Origin: Prevotella melaninogenica
GTDB taxonomy: Bacteria; Bacteroidota; Bacteroidia; Bacteroidales; Bacteroidaceae
Reading direction: 5' to 3'
Assembly (NCBI RefSeq): GCF_018127925.1
Contig: NZ_CP072348.1
Coordinates: forward strand, 999,501-1,063,500
DNA: 64,000 nucleotides
Of the stretch, positions 35,344 to 44,993 are shown one piece after another; the first letter of the stretch is position 1, and each line of letters starts with the position of its first letter. Position numbers and translations under genes: made by a program. The notes below the pieces were generated by a model. That model was not told the origin of the DNA and did not search any database. It was given only the letters and a program-made list of their open reading frames with translations.

Positions 35344-36657
35344 CTATGTTAAGATCTGTCTTTGCTTCATTTCCAAGTATTTATTGATAACATCAATACT
35401 GAGTTTTTCTGGCGTTGTCAAAACACTATAGATACCATGCTGACGCAGTGTTGATACTATCAAACGCTTTTCATTAGCAAACTTCTCAGCAATAACATGC
35501 TGGTAATATTCCTCTGTTGAGTGTTTCGGAGAACGAATATAATCATTCATCTCTGCATCTTCAAAGAAGACAACGAGCACACGATGCCACTGACTAAGCA
35601 ACTTCAAGTAAGCCAACTGACGATTGAGAGCTGTCATACCAGAGAAGTTTGTGTAAATAACGAACAGACTTCGCTTGCTAACTTGTTTATGTACATTGGC
35701 ACACAAACCACTAAAATCACTTTCGCCAAACTTCGTTTCCTGTGCGTAAAGTGACTCTAAGAGAAGTTGCATCTGACCAGTTTGCTTCGAAGGAGCAACA
35801 AACGTGTCCATTCTATCTGCAAAGGTTATCAAGCCAGCCTTATCATCACGGCGCATGGCAACGTATGACAACACCAAAGAAGCATTGATACTATAGTCGA
35901 GAAGCGTCATTCCACGGAACGATTGCTGCATAACACGTCCCTTATCAATAACCGAGAATATCTGCTGAGAACGCTCATCACGATAGACATTCACCATCAA
36001 CTGATTGCGACGTGCACTTGCCTTCCAGTTTATACTTCGGTATTCATCGCCTTTCACATAGTCTTTTATCTGCTCAAACTCAGTGTTGTTACCTGCCCGA
36101 CGTATACGCTTTATACCCATTTCGGTAAGGTTATTGCTTATCGCAAGAAGCTCATAGCGATTCAGCATCATATAAGAAGGATAGACCTTAACGTCTTCTG
36201 CGTTACCCAACGTATAACGACGTTCGACAAGTCCTAAGACTGTACGTGTGAAGCAACGAATCTTACCAAAGGAGTAGACGCCACGCTTCATCGGTCTGAG
36301 CGTATAACGAATCGTATTATTACCCATCGCTGTTAGATGACTCTTATAGCTTATGTCTCTCCGTTGGAACACCTCTGGAGCCTCATCTATTACCGTCAGC
36401 CACACAGGGAAGGAATACTTACTTTCTAAACTTATCTTGACAACATTCTTATCGCCATTAGAGAAACGTTCTGAACAGGTTCGCTTCGCTGTTATCCCAC
36501 GACGATGATAGAGCATAACAGCATCGACCACAACCATAGCAGCAAAGATAAAGAGAAGTATCTTTGCACCCATGAAAAGCTGTGGGAACACATAACCAAA
36601 GCCTGCGAGCAGGGTAAGGCTTGCTAATATAAAATAAAACCTTTTAGTAAGGAACAT
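35344..36657 (-). CDS. DUF58 domain membrane-anchored protein
   Basis: 437 residues; two N-terminal membrane segments (ILASLTLLAGFGYVF and ILLFIFAAMVVVDAVML). The DUF58 signature FEQIKDYVKGDEYRSINWKASAR is intact (quoted in part: DYVKGDEYRSINW). It is followed by a VWA-like domain (IFSVIDKGRVM, LDYSINASLVLSYVAM) lacking a complete MIDAS. DUF58 proteins pair with MoxR ATPases in membrane-linked chaperone-like complexes. It is the last gene of the operon starting at 41543 and has the terminator. Confidence 0.92.
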   Translation of the reverse strand: MFLTKRFYFILASLTLLAGFGYVFPQLFMGAKILLFIFAAMVVVDAVMLYHRRGITAKRTCSERFSNGDKNVVKISLESKYSFPVWLTVIDEAPEVFQRRDISYKSHLTAMGNNTIRYTLRPMKRGVYSFGKIRCFTRTVLGLVERRYTLGNAEDVKVYPSYMMLNRYELLAISNNLTEMGIKRIRRAGNNTEFEQIKDYVKGDEYRSINWKASARRNQLMVNVYRDERSQQIFSVIDKGRVMQQSFRGMTLLDYSINASLVLSYVAMRRDDKAGLITFADRMDTFVAPSKQTGQMQLLLESLYAQETKFGESDFSGLCANVHKQVSKRSLFVIYTNFSGMTALNRQLAYLKLLSQWHRVLVVFFEDAEMNDYIRSPKHSTEEYYQHVIAEKFANEKRLIVSTLRQHGIYSVLTTPEKLSIDVINKYLEMKQRQILT

Positions 36658-36696
36658 TTCGTCTTTATTTATTTGAGTGCTACTCGACTAAGCTCA

Positions 36697-37719
36697 TTAC
36701 TTAGGTACTTCGACCTTGTCAATCAACTTCTGTGCAACCTTCAATGGGGTATATCCCTCCATTTCAGCCTCAGCAGTGAGGATGAGACGATGTTGAAGAA
36801 TACTTGGCGTAACAAACTTGATATCTTCGGGTGTTACAAAGTCGCGACCACCCAACAAAGCTGAAGCCTTAGCAGCATTGAGCATAGCCACAGAGGCACG
36901 TGGACTGGCACCGAGATAGACAGCCTTTGAAGTACGAGTCTGCTGAACAATATTTGTAATATAGCGTAGGAGGCTCTCCTCAATATATACAGTATCCAGT
37001 TTCCTACGCATCTGCAACAGTTCGTCAATAGTAAGTATTGGCTTAACATCCTCCAACTTGATAAGATTCCGCTTCTCCTGATGACACTTAAGGATATTCA
37101 TTTCCTCATCAATAGAAGGATAGCCCATGCTTATCTTAAAGAGGAAACGGTCGAGTTGCGCCTCTGGTAGACGATAAGTACCTTCCTGCTCTACTGGGTT
37201 CTGTGTCGCAATGATTGTATAAACATCGCTCATAGGATGAGTTGTACCATCAATCGTCACCTGACGTTCCTCCATTACCTCGAAAAGGGCAGCCTGCGTC
37301 TTTGCAGGAGCACGGTTGATTTCATCGACAAGGACGAGATCAGAGAACACAGGACCTTCATGGAAGTCGAACTCAGAGGTCTTCATATTGAAGACTGTCG
37401 TACCGAGTACATCACTTGGCATGAGGTCTGGCGTGAATTGAATACGGCTAAAACGCGCATCTATCAGGCGAGACATCAATCGTGCCAACAAGGTCTTAGC
37501 AACACCAGGCACACCTTCTATCAGCACATGACCATCTGCAAGAATCGCTGTTAACAACAAGGCAACTGCTTCCTGCTGTCCAACAACAACCTTACTTATC
37601 TCTCCTCGCAACTGCATCACCTTTTCACTGAATGCAGCAAGGTCGGTTCTTTCTTCTTTATACTCTTCCATCTTATTTATTGTTTGCTCTTCAATTACAT
37701 TTTTCTTTTGCTCATCCAT
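36697..37719 (-). CDS. MoxR-family AAA ATPase
   Basis: 340 residues. MoxR motifs are all present: VGQQEAVALLLTAI, Walker A GVPGVAKT, RIQFTPDLMPSDVLGT, Walker B LVLVDEINRAPAKTQ, sensor 1 ATQNPVEQEG, RLPEAQLDRFLF and the C-terminal ASPRASVAML. It is thought to remodel or insert metal centres in partner proteins, with VWA or DUF58 proteins as adaptors. The neighbours (DUF58, DUF4350, DUF4129, SpoIIM) form the usual Bacteroidota set; it is predicted to act on the cytoplasmic face of the membrane. Confidence 0.95.
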   Translation of the reverse strand: MDEQKKNVIEEQTINKMEEYKEERTDLAAFSEKVMQLRGEISKVVVGQQEAVALLLTAILADGHVLIEGVPGVAKTLLARLMSRLIDARFSRIQFTPDLMPSDVLGTTVFNMKTSEFDFHEGPVFSDLVLVDEINRAPAKTQAALFEVMEERQVTIDGTTHPMSDVYTIIATQNPVEQEGTYRLPEAQLDRFLFKISMGYPSIDEEMNILKCHQEKRNLIKLEDVKPILTIDELLQMRRKLDTVYIEESLLRYITNIVQQTRTSKAVYLGASPRASVAMLNAAKASALLGGRDFVTPEDIKFVTPSILQHRLILTAEAEMEGYTPLKVAQKLIDKVEVPK

Positions 37720-37724
37720 TGCGT

Positions 37725-38975
37725 TTATAGCTTATTGATTATCATATCCATACCGTCTATTGCCTTTCGCAGAGCAGCATCTTTCAGTTCATCATCACCC
37801 TGCAAATAACGGTCAACACGGTCAAATATCATTCGCACTTCAGCCTCTGGCATTCCTGTTCGAATGGCTATCTGTGCTATGTTCTCCTTCCTTGACTCGA
37901 TATCTTCGACATCTATCATCGTCATACGACGTAAGGTCTCGGCAAAATAACCATACTTCTTCTGCAGCAAGTCACGATTGATATGCTTCTGATGATAAAG
38001 GGTACCAATCAACTTCACGAACTCTAACGAACGATTTGCTGGTTCCTCTACCACTGGGATAACGCGTTGTCGTCTACGTGCATAGAACATACAGAAGAGT
38101 AATAACCCTCCTAAAGTAAGATAGATAGCCCATCGGAGAGGCTCATTTTGTAGCCAAAAGCGCAGTGGAGTATCTGTTTCATATTCTGTCTCAGGTCCAT
38201 ATGCCTCAGTACGAACAATTGGCAAGCCTCGGAATTGGGACATCATACGGAAGATGAGACCATTAGTCTGCGTATCAAGGATACCATAATTGGTCATTAA
38301 CAATGGACCACAAGATACAAAGAGTTCACCCTTTCCTCGCTTCACTCTAACCATATGTGCCAACCAATAGCCATCTGTAGAATCAGATTCCTCCGCTGAA
38401 AGCCAACTGCTAACCAAAGTATCGCACACTGCCTTCCCTTCTACTGTAACATTATTACCAGCCATCGCGGCATAGACAGCGTATTCTTTCTCCTGATAAG
38501 GCAACTGTTGAGACCAAACTAAGGTATCATAAGGAATTGACTGATTCACAATTGAGGACGTAACCTCCATAGGAGAGAACCCATATTGCCCATTAATAGC
38601 TACCTGCAAATCAGGGTATAGGGAATCAGGTTCAATAGAAGACGCTGCAATAAACACCTTATTACCAGCTTTCAACAGTCTATCCAGCGCACGAATATCT
38701 GTTGCAGAAGGACGAAAACTAACTGTTTGAATTAAGAAGGCGTGCGGTTTCTTACCATATCCGTCACGTTCCAACTGTGCTATTGTTTTCTTTGTCACCT
38801 CATACTTAGCAGGAACAGACTTCTCCATCAGCGAGTCGAACACCGCACAACCAAATGGTTGCTTATCGTAATGATTAAAGGTAGGCTCCCAAACAAACTT
38901 TGAAGGCGCATTCCACTCTAATAGAAAGACAAAGACAAGGAAGCCAGCTACGAAGAACCAAAAGCGCTTGTTCAT
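37725..38975 (-). CDS. DUF4350 domain membrane protein
   Basis: 416 residues, N-terminal membrane segment (FWFFVAGFLVFVFLLEW), then a DUF4350 region (FGCAVFDSLMEKS, LLKAGNKVFIAASSIEPDS) and a second membrane helix near residue 290 (WAIYLTLGGLLLFCMFYARRR), followed by a helical cytoplasmic tail. Its stop precedes moxR by 5 bases and its start overlaps the DUF4129 stop (ATGA). DUF4350 is structurally related to a degenerate glutamine-amidotransferase-like fold in this operon type. Confidence 0.88.
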   Translation of the reverse strand: MNKRFWFFVAGFLVFVFLLEWNAPSKFVWEPTFNHYDKQPFGCAVFDSLMEKSVPAKYEVTKKTIAQLERDGYGKKPHAFLIQTVSFRPSATDIRALDRLLKAGNKVFIAASSIEPDSLYPDLQVAINGQYGFSPMEVTSSIVNQSIPYDTLVWSQQLPYQEKEYAVYAAMAGNNVTVEGKAVCDTLVSSWLSAEESDSTDGYWLAHMVRVKRGKGELFVSCGPLLMTNYGILDTQTNGLIFRMMSQFRGLPIVRTEAYGPETEYETDTPLRFWLQNEPLRWAIYLTLGGLLLFCMFYARRRQRVIPVVEEPANRSLEFVKLIGTLYHQKHINRDLLQKKYGYFAETLRRMTMIDVEDIESRKENIAQIAIRTGMPEAEVRMIFDRVDRYLQGDDELKDAALRKAIDGMDMIINKL

Positions 38976-39583
38976 TCCTTACCTCCTTTCTTTATCTTAC
39001 TTTCTAAGTCTATCAGTAGTCCTACAAGTTCTTCAGACGCTTGATAATTACCATATCTTACACGCATAAAAGCTGTAGTCATTCTTTCAAATTCTACAGA
39101 TAGATACTCACGAGTGTATTGAGTTGGCGTCTTATAGAGCTGCCAACTAATCTTATTACCATCTGATAACCAACGAAGTGTACGCAGATAAACAATTCTT
39201 ACAGCCTTATAATAATCCTTCTGTGCCATTGCTTTGGCATAAACAGCCTCAAAGTCTACACCGTAGATATTGTCTTCTTCATCGTTTTCATTCGTCACCT
39301 TACCTGCTCTACCAAAGAGTTTGAATTGATAACGGTATAAGATGAAGGCGATTAGGGCAATAAAAGCAAGTGCAATAACAATGTATATTACGATACGGAA
39401 GTCCCCCTTGCCCTGAATACTAAATAGATCAGAGAGGAACTCACCTATCTTTGACATCAGCCAATCCCACCAATCAAGTTCAGGTGCCTGTAACTCTCGC
39501 GCATAGTTGTACGCTTCATCAGCACGATACTGATGAAGTAACGCTGAATCACACGACAAAGTATCACTTAATGGCTGTAACAT
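38972..39583 (-). CDS. DUF4129 domain membrane protein
   Basis: 203 residues. It has a single clear membrane helix in the middle (FRIVIYIVIALAFIALIAFILY) and the DUF4129 C-terminal block (YAKAMAQKDYYKAVRIVYLRTLRWL, quoted in part: KDYYKAVRIVYLRTL; then YTREYLS). DUF4129 proteins occur next to MoxR/DUF58/DUF4350 and in transglutaminase fusions, with no known enzymatic activity. Overlaps the DUF4350 gene by 4 bases and follows the polytopic protein gene by 12 bases, so it is fully embedded in the operon. Confidence 0.88.
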   Translation of the reverse strand: MLQPLSDTLSCDSALLHQYRADEAYNYARELQAPELDWWDWLMSKIGEFLSDLFSIQGKGDFRIVIYIVIALAFIALIAFILYRYQFKLFGRAGKVTNENDEEDNIYGVDFEAVYAKAMAQKDYYKAVRIVYLRTLRWLSDGNKISWQLYKTPTQYTREYLSVEFERMTTAFMRVRYGNYQASEELVGLLIDLESKIKKGGKE

Positions 39584-39595
39584 AGAACCGTTTTA

Positions 39596-40588
39596 TCAGA
39601 GTTTATCAAAGTTATCAATGTCGGTATCTTTCTCTGCTAACTCCTCAAAGTGCTGTATGTCGTCCTCTACAGAGAATCCATCTTCCTCCTCTGCGATGCT
39701 TCCATAGTGAAAAGCTAAAGCAAAGGTAGAGATTGTCATCGTAAGATACATACCGAAATTCATGAATACGGATGACAAATAAACGAAGAAACTATACACC
39801 GGACTTGCTGCAAAAGAGCTCTGAGTGGTATCAGTAGCCAGTAAAACAGACTTCACAACAGTCAATATATACCAAGGAATTGATGTGAATGAAGACAGGA
39901 TATTAGTCAAGAATCCTATCACAAACATCAAGCCAAACAATGACCAGAATGAATGGAAGCCAAGTTTTAAGCCACGAGTTATTGAGCTAAACAACGTTTC
40001 CTCATCTTCAAAAACATAGACAGGTAACGCCATAGAAACAGGCAAACAGCATACTACTAACGCAAGAATTGGTATAACGGCCAGTATCGGTGCACTTGTG
40101 ATTGCAGCAAAAGAAATGATAAGAACCAAAACTACGATAAACAGAGCGACAAGAACCACGGTCATTAACAACGAGCGTTTAATCACCTGAATGATTATAG
40201 GTTTTAAGTCGCTCAGTGTCGTATTACGAAGTCTATTTGGACTCTTATGGTAGTATTTCACCATACTATAGCAGATTCCTGCCAACAAGGTAGAACCTAT
40301 CAGCAGACAAATACTATATCCCACGTACGAAGCACCTAATCTAAGGAGCATCCCCTGCGCCACGTCTACATCCTCCCCCATATCGAAGGTATTGGTATAA
40401 TAAGGTGCTAAGACCTTCATCATCATCTCCATTGCGAAACCTTGTACCAAACAAAGTGGCAAGAGTAGATAGGTACATGCACGCAACAAAAACTTAAAAT
40501 TCTCACGAATAAACTCAAAAATCGCTGAGAACTTCTCGCCGAAACTACGAACTTGATAAAGTTCAATCTTTGGTCTTTCTATTTGCAT
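39596..40588 (-). CDS. Polytopic membrane protein of the MoxR operon
   Basis: 330 residues with about six membrane segments (LLRACTYLLLPLCLVQGFAM, VGYSICLLIGSTLLAGICY, LLMTVVLVALFIVVLVLIISFA, ILALVVCCLPVSMALPVYVF, FWSLFGLMFVIGFLTNI, MNFGMYLTMTISTFALAF). An acidic C-terminal tail (FSVEDDIQHFEELAEKD) faces the cytoplasm. Its start codon lies 26 bases inside the spoIIM-like gene, so the two are coupled. I recognise it as the conserved polytopic member of this operon type but have no functional name for it. Confidence 0.7.
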   Translation of the reverse strand: MQIERPKIELYQVRSFGEKFSAIFEFIRENFKFLLRACTYLLLPLCLVQGFAMEMMMKVLAPYYTNTFDMGEDVDVAQGMLLRLGASYVGYSICLLIGSTLLAGICYSMVKYYHKSPNRLRNTTLSDLKPIIIQVIKRSLLMTVVLVALFIVVLVLIISFAAITSAPILAVIPILALVVCCLPVSMALPVYVFEDEETLFSSITRGLKLGFHSFWSLFGLMFVIGFLTNILSSFTSIPWYILTVVKSVLLATDTTQSSFAASPVYSFFVYLSSVFMNFGMYLTMTISTFALAFHYGSIAEEEDGFSVEDDIQHFEELAEKDTDIDNFDKL

Positions 40589-41543
40589 TTTCTAAATGAT
40601 AATTACGCTTATAAGGTAAGTAAATAAAATAATACACGACAAACGCTAATGATACAAGTATAATACCAATGCGGATAAAGTCATTCAACTCGGTATGACG
40701 AGTTATAAATCCTTCAATAAAACCTGCCAAGATAAAGATAGGTACAGTTCCAACAACTATCTTCATTCCCCTCTTTGCACCTCGCTGAAAGCTAACCAAG
40801 CGCGAGTAAGTACCTGGAAATAACCAACCATTACCGATAGCCAAGCCTGCAGCACCAGCCACAATGATAGCTGAAAGTTCCAACGTACCATGCAACATCG
40901 TCGCTAAAAGACTTTCACCTAATAATCCATGCTGATAAAAGAAGGTATCAAAACAACCAACCATGATACCATTTCGGAACAAAAGAAAGCCAGACATAAA
41001 GCTCGTCAATACGCCCGAAACAAACACATTAAACGACACCATGATATTGTTCAACGTAATCCCAAGAAACATACTTCCCTCTTCTTCAGTGCCATATACG
41101 CCCATCGGCTCACCCTTCGCTATATTCTCAAGGGTCATATCCATATAGCCATCGCCAAGTATCAAGCGTGGGAAGGACTCATCTCCTAAGGTTGATACAA
41201 CACCTATCAGCACACTCACCATAAAAATAATGAATGACAGAAGCAACAACTTACGCTCTTTCCACATCACGTCAGGAACCTCCTGCGTCCAAAAAGTTAA
41301 CAATCGCGACCACTTCTCCCGTTTATTACGGTAGATTTCATTATGAAGTGCAGAAGCAAGTTTATTGAGATAGATGGTAATACGTGAACGAGGATAATGT
41401 GTCTGTGCAAAAGCAAGATCGGCTGTAAGCTCTGTATAAGCATCAGCCAACTGGTCAGGCATTTCAAATTTGACATTATCTATCATGCCTTCCATCGCCC
41501 GCCACTTCTCAATATTATTGCGTATGAAAAGAATTTCTTTCAT
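40563..41543 (-). CDS. SpoIIM-family (DUF95) membrane protein
   Basis: 326 residues. The N-terminal ~100 are helical and cytoplasmic (RNNIEKWRAMEGMI, YTELTADLAFAQTHYPRSRITIYLN). The DUF95/SpoIIM membrane region follows: LLLLSFIIFMVSVLIGVVST, FLGITLNNIMVSFNVFVSGVLTSF, LLGESLLATMLHGTLELSAIIVAGAAGLAIG. In non-sporulating Bacteroidota this family pairs with RDD proteins beside MoxR operons. First gene of the minus-strand operon; divergent from the RDD gene across 101 bases. Confidence 0.9.
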   Translation of the reverse strand: MKEILFIRNNIEKWRAMEGMIDNVKFEMPDQLADAYTELTADLAFAQTHYPRSRITIYLNKLASALHNEIYRNKREKWSRLLTFWTQEVPDVMWKERKLLLLSFIIFMVSVLIGVVSTLGDESFPRLILGDGYMDMTLENIAKGEPMGVYGTEEEGSMFLGITLNNIMVSFNVFVSGVLTSFMSGFLLFRNGIMVGCFDTFFYQHGLLGESLLATMLHGTLELSAIIVAGAAGLAIGNGWLFPGTYSRLVSFQRGAKRGMKIVVGTVPIFILAGFIEGFITRHTELNDFIRIGIILVSLAFVVYYFIYLPYKRNYHLENANRKTKD

Positions 41544-41606
41544 GCAAAGTCCACACGTAATTTACACATTATTATCATTTACGCAACAAATTTAGAGTTT
41601 TTTTCT

Positions 41607-41614
41607 TACATTTG
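41607..41614 (+). promoter_or_regulatory. -7 element TACATTTG of the RDD gene
   Basis: Perfect TAnnTTTG, 30 bases before the ATG at 41645. This supports that start over the alternative at 41612, which would overlap the promoter. Confidence 0.6.
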
Positions 41615-41644
41615 CAACAGAAACAACATTTAATTATCAAGAAA

Positions 41645-42370
41645 ATGCCCGAAGCCAATATCATAACAGGTCAGTACGTCCAAATAAGTCAGTCGCCGGC
41701 AAGTTTAGGAGAGCGTATCGTTGCACAAATAATTGATGACTTCCTAATTATCTGCTATCTGGTTGGTGTAACCCTCCTAATAGCAGAGTTAAACCTTTCT
41801 TTTACCTCGAATGAATTATTCTTCCTATTAGGTATCTACCTTCCTGCCCTCTTTTACCACTTCCTTATGGAACTTTTCAACCATGGGCAAAGTGTTGGTA
41901 AGATGGTGATGCATATCCGTGTTGTGAAAAAAGACGGAACGACACCAGGCATTGGTGACTTTTTTATGCGTTGGCTTCTACAACTTGTCGACCTTGGTTT
42001 CTCTGGTGTTGGCGCACTTGTCATTCTCATCTCTAAGAATTCACAACGTCTTGGCGACCTCGCAGCAGGGACAATGGTCATCCAACTTAATGACTATCGC
42101 AAGATTCAAGTATCACTTGACGAGTTCTATTATCTTGATAGAAAGTATAAACCTGTCTATCCACAAGCTGAAGACCTCTCTCTTAACCAACTTGATGTCA
42201 TCCAACGTACGCTCAATTCTGAATACGGATACGAGCGCGAACGTCGTATTGCTTCCCTTGCAACTAAGGTACGAGAACATCTCAAAATATCTGACACGAA
42301 CACTGCTGATGAGAAGTTTCTTTATACAATCGTACGTGATTACCAGCATTTCACGTTGGAAATAATATAA
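41645..42370 (+). CDS. RDD-family membrane protein
   Basis: 241 residues starting MPEANIITGQYVQ. The RDD signature is present: SLGERIVAQIIDDFLIICYLVGV (quoted in part: RIVAQIIDDFLII; the Arg-Asp-Asp pattern of the family is R...DD), with helices at LIAELNLSF... and YLPALFYHFLMELF, then GQSVGKMVMHIRVVKKDG and GDFFMRWLLQLVD. The last ~100 residues are soluble and charged. RDD proteins regularly flank spoIIM-like and MoxR genes, as here, and have been proposed as transporters or scaffolds. The upstream start at 41612 would lie in the promoter. Confidence 0.9.
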   Translation: MPEANIITGQYVQISQSPASLGERIVAQIIDDFLIICYLVGVTLLIAELNLSFTSNELFFLLGIYLPALFYHFLMELFNHGQSVGKMVMHIRVVKKDGTTPGIGDFFMRWLLQLVDLGFSGVGALVILISKNSQRLGDLAAGTMVIQLNDYRKIQVSLDEFYYLDRKYKPVYPQAEDLSLNQLDVIQRTLNSEYGYERERRIASLATKVREHLKISDTNTADEKFLYTIVRDYQHFTLEII

Positions 42371-42511
42371 AGAAATAGGGAAAAGGAAAGTATAAAACAG
42401 CATGGATATCTAAGAGAGCTGCTCTGTATAACTTTGGTATTAGTGCCTTACGATGCCATGTTATAACGACAACTATAAAGCGTTCTACCCATTTTCATTC
42501 AACGTATTTTT

Positions 42512-42580
42512 GCTTAGCACATAATGTGCGGATGCCCAACACGCATGGTGTTCATGCCTAACACATGATGTGCGGAGCAT
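42512..42580. repeat. Palindromic tandem array (GCACAT-ATGTGC family), locus D
   Basis: Three units, period about 25-27: TTAGCACATAATGTGCGGA, CAACACGCATGGTGTTCA and CTAACACATGATGTGCGGAGC. Same family as the array at 9378-9448, 33 kb away. Confidence 0.75.
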
Positions 42581-42639
42581 TAATCACATCGCTATTGGTT
42601 ATCAAAACAAGCACTACTGATCGTTAGAAAAGAGTTATT

Positions 42640-43485
42640 ATGACGTCTCTCAGAAAAAAGATAATAGCTATTGGAGGAGCATTGGCTTACCCACCCATAA
42701 GTATAACACCTGATATTACAAGAGAACACTTCTCTGGGAAGTGGGTACTTGTGACGGGCGCATCGCATGGGATAGGACGAGCATTAACCGAAAAATTAAT
42801 CAGTGCAGGTGCAAATGTCTTCCTCATTGCTCGAAGTGAAGAGGAGTTACGTTTCTTATGTTCTAAGGCTAAGCAAATGGGAAATAGTGCAGAGTACTGC
42901 GCAATAGACCTAAGAAACAGAGAAGAACTGGAGCAGCTCTGCATGAAACTAAAGGAAACACTACCACAGTTGGATTACTTTTTCTGCAATGCTGGTAAAT
43001 CTATCCACCGCAAAATCAATGATGCACTGGACCGGCTCCACGACTATGACCGTACGATGGACCTCAACTATCGTTCCTTGGTCGCACTTTCATTAGCTAT
43101 CTTACCTGCTTTGAAAGCAAGCAAAGGACGAATCATCTACTCTTCATCAGTGAGTATACTCTATCCAATGGCACCGGGCTGGTCGGCTTATCATGCCTCA
43201 AAAAGTGCAGCAAACACATGGTGCGAAACGGCAGACAGCGAGTTTGCGCCGTTAGGTGTTCACGTGCAGATAGCTTATTTACCCTTGGTTCACACAGCGA
43301 TGTCAGATGTTAACGAACAATACAAGCATCTACCTGCTTACGCTCCAGCTGATGCAGCCCATATTCTGTTGAAACTTGCCATTCGGGAGGTTAGGACTTA
43401 TAAACCTTGGTGGGCAAAGTTATCAGCCCCAATAGCCTATCTCTTTGCTCCGATTATCCACCTATATTATAAGCGATTGCCATGA
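42640..43485 (+). CDS. Short-chain dehydrogenase/reductase
   Basis: 281 residues. Rossmann motif VLVTGASHGIGRAL (TGxxxGIG) near residue 40, NAG in FCNAGKSI, catalytic Ser in YSSSVSILYP and the active-site pair in SAYHASKSA (YxxxK). A ~30-residue N-terminal extension precedes the fold. The DHRS7-like short-chain reductases act on lipids or steroids; here its 4-base overlap with an acyl-CoA ligase-like gene suggests a lipid or aromatic acid pathway. Substrate unknown. Confidence 0.9.
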   Translation: MTSLRKKIIAIGGALAYPPISITPDITREHFSGKWVLVTGASHGIGRALTEKLISAGANVFLIARSEEELRFLCSKAKQMGNSAEYCAIDLRNREELEQLCMKLKETLPQLDYFFCNAGKSIHRKINDALDRLHDYDRTMDLNYRSLVALSLAILPALKASKGRIIYSSSVSILYPMAPGWSAYHASKSAANTWCETADSEFAPLGVHVQIAYLPLVHTAMSDVNEQYKHLPAYAPADAAHILLKLAIREVRTYKPWWAKLSAPIAYLFAPIIHLYYKRLP

Positions 43486-44993
43486 GAAGAAAGAATGAAG
43501 CTATCCTTTCTATCCTCTATCGCTTACACATAATCTCACCAAAGGGCTTATTTGTGTGGGCAAAAAGCCTCATCTTGGAAGGTATTAGCCTAATGGCGCT
43601 ACTTCGCTTTGTTGCTTATTTCTATCCACAACGCTGTGCAGTCATTGATGATTGCCAATCTTTGACCTATCGAGAGCTCTACACTCGTACTCGTCAATTC
43701 GCACAAATTCTCTACACAAAATACCACCTCCAACCCAAAATGAGAGTGGCTTTGATAGGACGTAACAGCCTCACCTTAACCATCCTACTACATGCACTCT
43801 CACGATTAGGCATACACACCACCTTACTTAGCACAGACTTAGGTACGGAACAGATAACAGCAGTCTTACAAAAGCATCACTATCAACTCTTTATATATGA
43901 CGAAGAACTCAAACAGGTTCCCATAGAAACTCCTTGTACGGCTGTTACAACAGAGACGCTAAGCGATATCCTTTTTTCTAAGGAGGCACAAAAAAGAGAT
44001 ATAAAACTCCCTAAAATTTGGCGAGGAGGAGAAATAACCATTCACTCAGGGGGAACAAGTGGTGACTTTAAGAGTATTGCCCGCCGCCCTTCTGTCACCT
44101 CTTTTCTCCCTCCATTGCTTGCGCTACTACACAACATCAGAATCTACGAATATAAGAGTGTGCTGATTTCACTGCCATTCTATCATGGCTTCGGACTTTC
44201 AACGCTTATCATCTCCTTACTTATGGGTAAGAAGGTATGTCTACAAAAACGCTTCGATGCTATCAAAACCTTAGAGATTATTCAGCGTGAACAGATAGAG
44301 GTTATACCAATTGTTCCTGCAATGCTCGCACGTTTTTGGCAGATTGAAAATGCAAAGGAGAAGATGAAGAGTCTACGTTGTCTGATAAGCGGTGGCGACA
44401 GACTGCCTAAAAGCCTCATCGAAACGACACATAAAGAAATAGGTAAGGTACTCTTTAACCTTTATGGTACGTCTGAAGCAGGATTTTTTATGTTGGCAAC
44501 ACCCAAAGAATTAGCTTCCTTTGAAGAGACAACCTTAGGTAAGCCTATCCAAGGAGTTGACTGTAAAATAAAAAATCTCAATGAAGAAGGAATAGGAACA
44601 CTTTGGGTACGTTCTCGTTGGGCGATGCATGGAAAACAGAATCAATGGCAAAATACAGGCGATTTAGTCTCACAGAATAGCGAAGGTTACTTCTTCCATC
44701 ATGGAAGAGCCGACCGAATGGTAGTCTGTGGAGGTGAGAACGTTCAGCCCGAACACATCGAACATGTACTTCTCTCCCACCCTATGATTATTGCTGCACG
44801 TGCCTTTACCGTTCCCGACCCTAACTTTGGCAATGTCATCCACACGGAAATAGAGTGTACAACAAAGGCTACTCTAACAGAGGCAACACTCCTCAACTGG
44901 CTCCGTCCACAACTGTCACGGGCAGAAATGCCGCATAGCATCCGCTTCAAAACCATTGAAATGCTCTCAACTGGTAAGCAAAAGGTCCGCTAA
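43482..44993 (+). CDS. AMP-forming acyl-CoA synthetase/ligase family protein
   Basis: 503 residues. The adenylate-forming superfamily motifs are in order: ITIHSGGTSGDFKSIARRP (A3), SLPFYHGFGLSTLIISL, LISGGDRLPKSL, NLYGTSEAGFFMLA (A5), NTGDLVSQ (A7), RADRMVVCGGENVQPEHIE (A8) and STGKQKVR near the end with the catalytic Lys (A10). It probably activates a carboxylic acid as acyl-AMP then CoA thioester. No carrier domain is fused. Translationally coupled to the SDR gene (ATGA overlap); the two form a two-gene operon. Confidence 0.92.
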   Translation: MRRKNEAILSILYRLHIISPKGLFVWAKSLILEGISLMALLRFVAYFYPQRCAVIDDCQSLTYRELYTRTRQFAQILYTKYHLQPKMRVALIGRNSLTLTILLHALSRLGIHTTLLSTDLGTEQITAVLQKHHYQLFIYDEELKQVPIETPCTAVTTETLSDILFSKEAQKRDIKLPKIWRGGEITIHSGGTSGDFKSIARRPSVTSFLPPLLALLHNIRIYEYKSVLISLPFYHGFGLSTLIISLLMGKKVCLQKRFDAIKTLEIIQREQIEVIPIVPAMLARFWQIENAKEKMKSLRCLISGGDRLPKSLIETTHKEIGKVLFNLYGTSEAGFFMLATPKELASFEETTLGKPIQGVDCKIKNLNEEGIGTLWVRSRWAMHGKQNQWQNTGDLVSQNSEGYFFHHGRADRMVVCGGENVQPEHIEHVLLSHPMIIAARAFTVPDPNFGNVIHTEIECTTKATLTEATLLNWLRPQLSRAEMPHSIRFKTIEMLSTGKQKVR

